From: Limanda limanda
Taxonomy: Eukaryota; Chordata; Actinopteri; Pleuronectiformes; Pleuronectidae
Reading direction: 5' to 3'
NCBI RefSeq assembly: GCF_963576545.1
Contig: NW_026870454.1
Coordinates: forward strand, 744,001 to 808,000
Length of the DNA stretch: 64,000 bases
Shown here piece by piece: positions 61,326 through 64,000 of this stretch (position 1 is the first letter of the stretch; each line of letters opens with the position of its first letter). Under the pieces are notes generated by a model. The model did not search any database and was not told the origin of the DNA. It saw only the letters and a program-made list of their open reading frames with translations. The translations under genes and the position numbers were made by a program.

Positions 61326-64000
61326 CACTACACAGCTGGAAACGGGGAGATAAGCCGTTTTTGGAAGCATTGATTAAGATTTCTGACTTTTTCATCACAT
61401 GTCAGCCCAAGTGTCAGAAAAGCGCTGGAAACAGGGAGATAAGCCTTTTTTGGAAGAAATGGTTAAATTCTTGAATTTTTCATCACACATCATCCCCAAT
61501 GTCACTAAACAGCTGGAAACGGGGAGATAAGCTGTTTTTGGAAGCAATGGTTAACATTTTGACTTTTTCATCACATATCAGCTCCAGTGTCAGAAAAGCG
61601 CTGGAAACAGGGAGATATGCCTTTTTTTGGAAGAAATGGTTAAATTCTTGAATTTTTCATCACACATCATCCCAAATGTCACTAAACAGCTGGAAACGGG
61701 GAGATAAGCCGTTTTTGGAAGCAATGGTTAAGATTTCTGACTTTTTCATCACATGTCAGCCCAAGTGTCAGAAAAGCGCTGGAAACAGGGAGATAAGCCT
61801 TTTTTGGAAGAAATGGTTAAATTCTTGAATTTTTCATCACACATCATCCCAAATGTCACTAAACAGCTGGAAACAGGGAGATAAGCCTTTTTTGGAAGCA
61901 TTGATTAAGATTTCTGACTTTTCATCACATGTCAGCCCAAGCGTCAGAAAAGCGCTGGAAACAGGGAGACAAGCCTTTTTTGGAAGAAATGGTCAAATTC
62001 TTGAATTTTTCATCACACATCATCCCAAATGTCACTAAACAGCTGGAAACGGGGAGATAAGCCGTTTTTGGAAGCAATGGTTAACATTTTGACTTTTTCA
62101 TCACATATCAGCTCCAGTGTCAGAAAAGCGCTGGAAACAGGGAGATATGCCTTTTTTTGGAAGAAATGGTTAAATTCTTGAATTTTTCATCACACATCAT
62201 CCCAAATGTCACTAAACAGCTGGAAACGGGAAGATAAGCCTTTTTTGGAAGCATTGATTAAGATTTCTGACTTTTTCATCACATGTCAGCCCAAGTGTCA
62301 GAAAAGCGCTGGAAACAGGGAGATAAGCCTTTTTTGGAAGAAATGGTCAAATTCTTGAATTTTTCATCACACATCATCCCAAATGTCACTAAACAGCTGG
62401 AAACGGGGAGATAAGCCGTTTTTGGAAGCAATGGTTAAGATTTCTGACTTTTTCATCACATGTCAGCCCAAGTGTCAGAAAAGCGCTGGAAACAGGGAGA
62501 TGAGCCTTTTTTGGAAGCATTGATTAAGATTTCTGACTTTTCATCACATGTCAGCCCAAGTGTCAGAAAAGCGCTGGAAACAGGGAGATAAGCCTTTTTT
62601 GGAAGAAATGGTCAAATTCTTGAATTTTTCATCACACATCATCCCAAATGTCACTACACAGCTGGAAACGGGGAGATAAGCCGTTTTTGGAAGCAATGGT
62701 TAACATTTTGACTTTTTCATCACATATCAGCTCCAGTGTCAGAAAAGCGCTGGAAACAGGGAGATATGCCTTTTTTTGGAAGAAATGGTTAAATTCTTGA
62801 ATTTTTCATCACACATCATCCCAAATGTCACTAAACAGCTGGAAACGGGGAGATAAGCCTTTTTTGGAAGCATTGATTAAGATTTCTGACTTTTTCATCA
62901 CATGTCAGCCCAAGTGTCAGAAAAGCGCTGGAAACAGGGAGATAAGCCTTTTTTGGAAGAAATGGTTAAATTCTTGAATTTTTCATCACACATCATCCCA
63001 AATGTCACTAAACAGCTGGAAACGGGGAGATAAGCGTTTTTTGGAAGCATTGATTAAGATTTCTGACTTTGTCATCACATGTCAGCCCAAGTGTCAGAAA
63101 AGCGCTGGAAACAGGGAGATAAGCCTTTTTTGGAAGAAATGGTTAAATTCTTGAATTTTTCATCACACATCATCCCCAATGTCACTAAACAGCTGGAAAC
63201 GGGGAGATAAGCCGTTTTTGGAAGCAATGGTTAACATTTTGACTTTTTCATCACATATCAGCTCCAGTGTCAGAAAAGCGCTGGAAACAGGGAGATATGC
63301 CTTTTTTTGGAAGAAATGGTTAAATTCTTGAATTTTTCATCACACATCATCCCCAATGTCACTAAACAGCTGGAAACGGGGAGATAAGCCGTTTTTGGAA
63401 GCAATGGTTAACATTTTGACTTTTTCATCACATATCAGCTCCAGTGTCAGAAAAGCGCTGGAAACAGGGAGATATGCCTTTTTTTGGAAGAAATGGTTAA
63501 ATTCTTGAATTTTTCATCACACATCATCCCAAATGTCACTAAACAGCTGGAAACGGGGAGATAAGCCGTTTTTGGAAGCAATGGTTAAGATTTCTGACTT
63601 TTTCATCACATGTCAGCCCAAGTGTCAGAAAAGCGCTGGAAACAGGGAGATAAGCCTTTTTTGGAAGAAATGGTTAAATTCTTGAATTTTTCATCACACA
63701 TCATCCCAAATGTCACTAAACAGCTGGAAACAGGGAGATAAGCGTTTTTTGGAAGCATTGATTAAGATTTCTGACTTTTTCATCACATGTCAGCCCAAGT
63801 GTCAGAAAAGCGCTGGAAACAGGGAGATAAGCCTTTTTTGGAAGAAATGGTTAAATTCTTGAATTTTTCATCACACATCATCCCCAATGTCACTAAACAG
63901 CTGGAAACGGGGAGATAAGCCGTTTTTGGAAGCAATGGTTAACATTTTGACTTTTTCATCACATATCAGCTCCAGTGTCAGAAAAGCGCTGGAAACAGGG
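61326..64000 (+). repeat. Array B 3,981-bp-offset duplication, right copy
   Basis: The same variants occur at 61326, 61532, 61853, 62227, 62499 and 63351, and the match is still running when the window ends. The only difference I noticed over 2.67 kb is GACTTTGTCATC (near 63071) against GACTTTTTCATC. It is the youngest large duplication visible in the window. Confidence 0.87.

Larger units (their letters stand above)
40984..64000 (+). repeat. Array B: 177-bp dimeric satellite (B1 + B2 monomers of about 88-89 bp)
   Basis: About 130 direct 177-bp units run to the right edge and evidently continue beyond it. Each dimer has B1 (starts GTCACTAAACAGCTGG) and B2 (starts GTCAGAAAAGCGCTGG). The two share CTGGAAAC, GGGAGATA, TTTTTGGAAG and TTTTTCATCACA, so they descend from one monomer of about 88 bp. 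Measured starts at 41157, 41334, 41511 and 41688 are 177 bp apart. The array is visibly richer in A and T than array A and has no telomere hexamers apart from CCCTAAA at the junction. CAGCTG marks B1 and AGCGCT marks B2. It is unrelated in sequence to array A. Confidence 0.98.

Noticed and set aside
46993..62038. Seven identical 61-codon frames and 69- and 109-codon frames in array B as small genes
   Set aside because: The 61-codon frames exist only because one T is missing from GACTTTTTCATC in a duplicated dimer. The larger ones depend on similar chance frames. They sit inside uniform satellite with no gene signals.
1..64000. CRISPR array
   Set aside because: Repeats are 155-177 bp and contiguous, with no unique spacers and no cas genes.
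40984..64000. Array B as a primate alpha-satellite relative because of its 177-bp period and CTGGAAACGGGG motif
   Set aside because: The dimer structure of two 88-bp monomers and the remaining sequence do not resemble the 171-bp alpha monomer that I know, and the essential CENP-B core is incomplete.
1..64000. tRNA, rRNA, transposon or minus-strand genes
   Set aside because: I saw no cloverleaf-like unit, ribosomal sequence, terminal repeat or transposase-like frame. The whole window is accounted for by the two arrays and their junction.

Overview
The window holds no recognisable gene. All 64 kb is tandem satellite DNA of a eukaryotic chromosome, made of two unrelated arrays that meet at one abrupt junction near position 40,970-40,985. 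Neither array starts or ends inside the window: the first runs off the left edge and the second off the right edge.

Array A (1 to about 40,973) has roughly 256 head-to-tail monomers of two related kinds. A1 is normally 163 bp and carries a short telomere-type tract, (CCCTAA)3CCC. A2 is 155 bp and has no such tract. Both begin with the same 45-bp core and share a second patch around GGTACC and ATCGAT; the rest has diverged. They alternate mostly as A1-A1-A2 (481 bp) and A1-A2 (318 bp). Larger blocks of 1.5 kb or more recur at offsets such as 3,677, 3,997 and 4,478 bp, with shared rare variants and few differences.

Array B (about 40,984 to 64,000) has about 130 copies of a 177-bp dimer made of two related monomers of about 88-89 bp (B1 and B2). 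It comes in two alternative dimer forms, with occasional recombinant monomers (B2 head joined to B1 tail) that shift the dimer register. Blocks recur at 1,062, 3,096, 2,565 and 3,981 bp.

The junction is the most unusual place. It is an exact 32-bp palindrome in which the last 16 bp of array A are followed by their own reverse complement and then directly by array B. Monomers on both sides are full length and canonical, so there is no decayed transition zone.

The TTAGGG-type hexamer, always C-rich on the + strand, suggests a subtelomeric or telomere-derived location in an organism with TTAGGG telomeres (many animals, fungi, some algae and protists, some plants). The sequence does not allow a narrower identification. 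Long open frames exist in array A only because A1 plus A2 is 318 bp, a multiple of three; I do not regard them as genes. I saw no tRNA, rRNA, CRISPR array, transposon or unique-sequence island on either strand.
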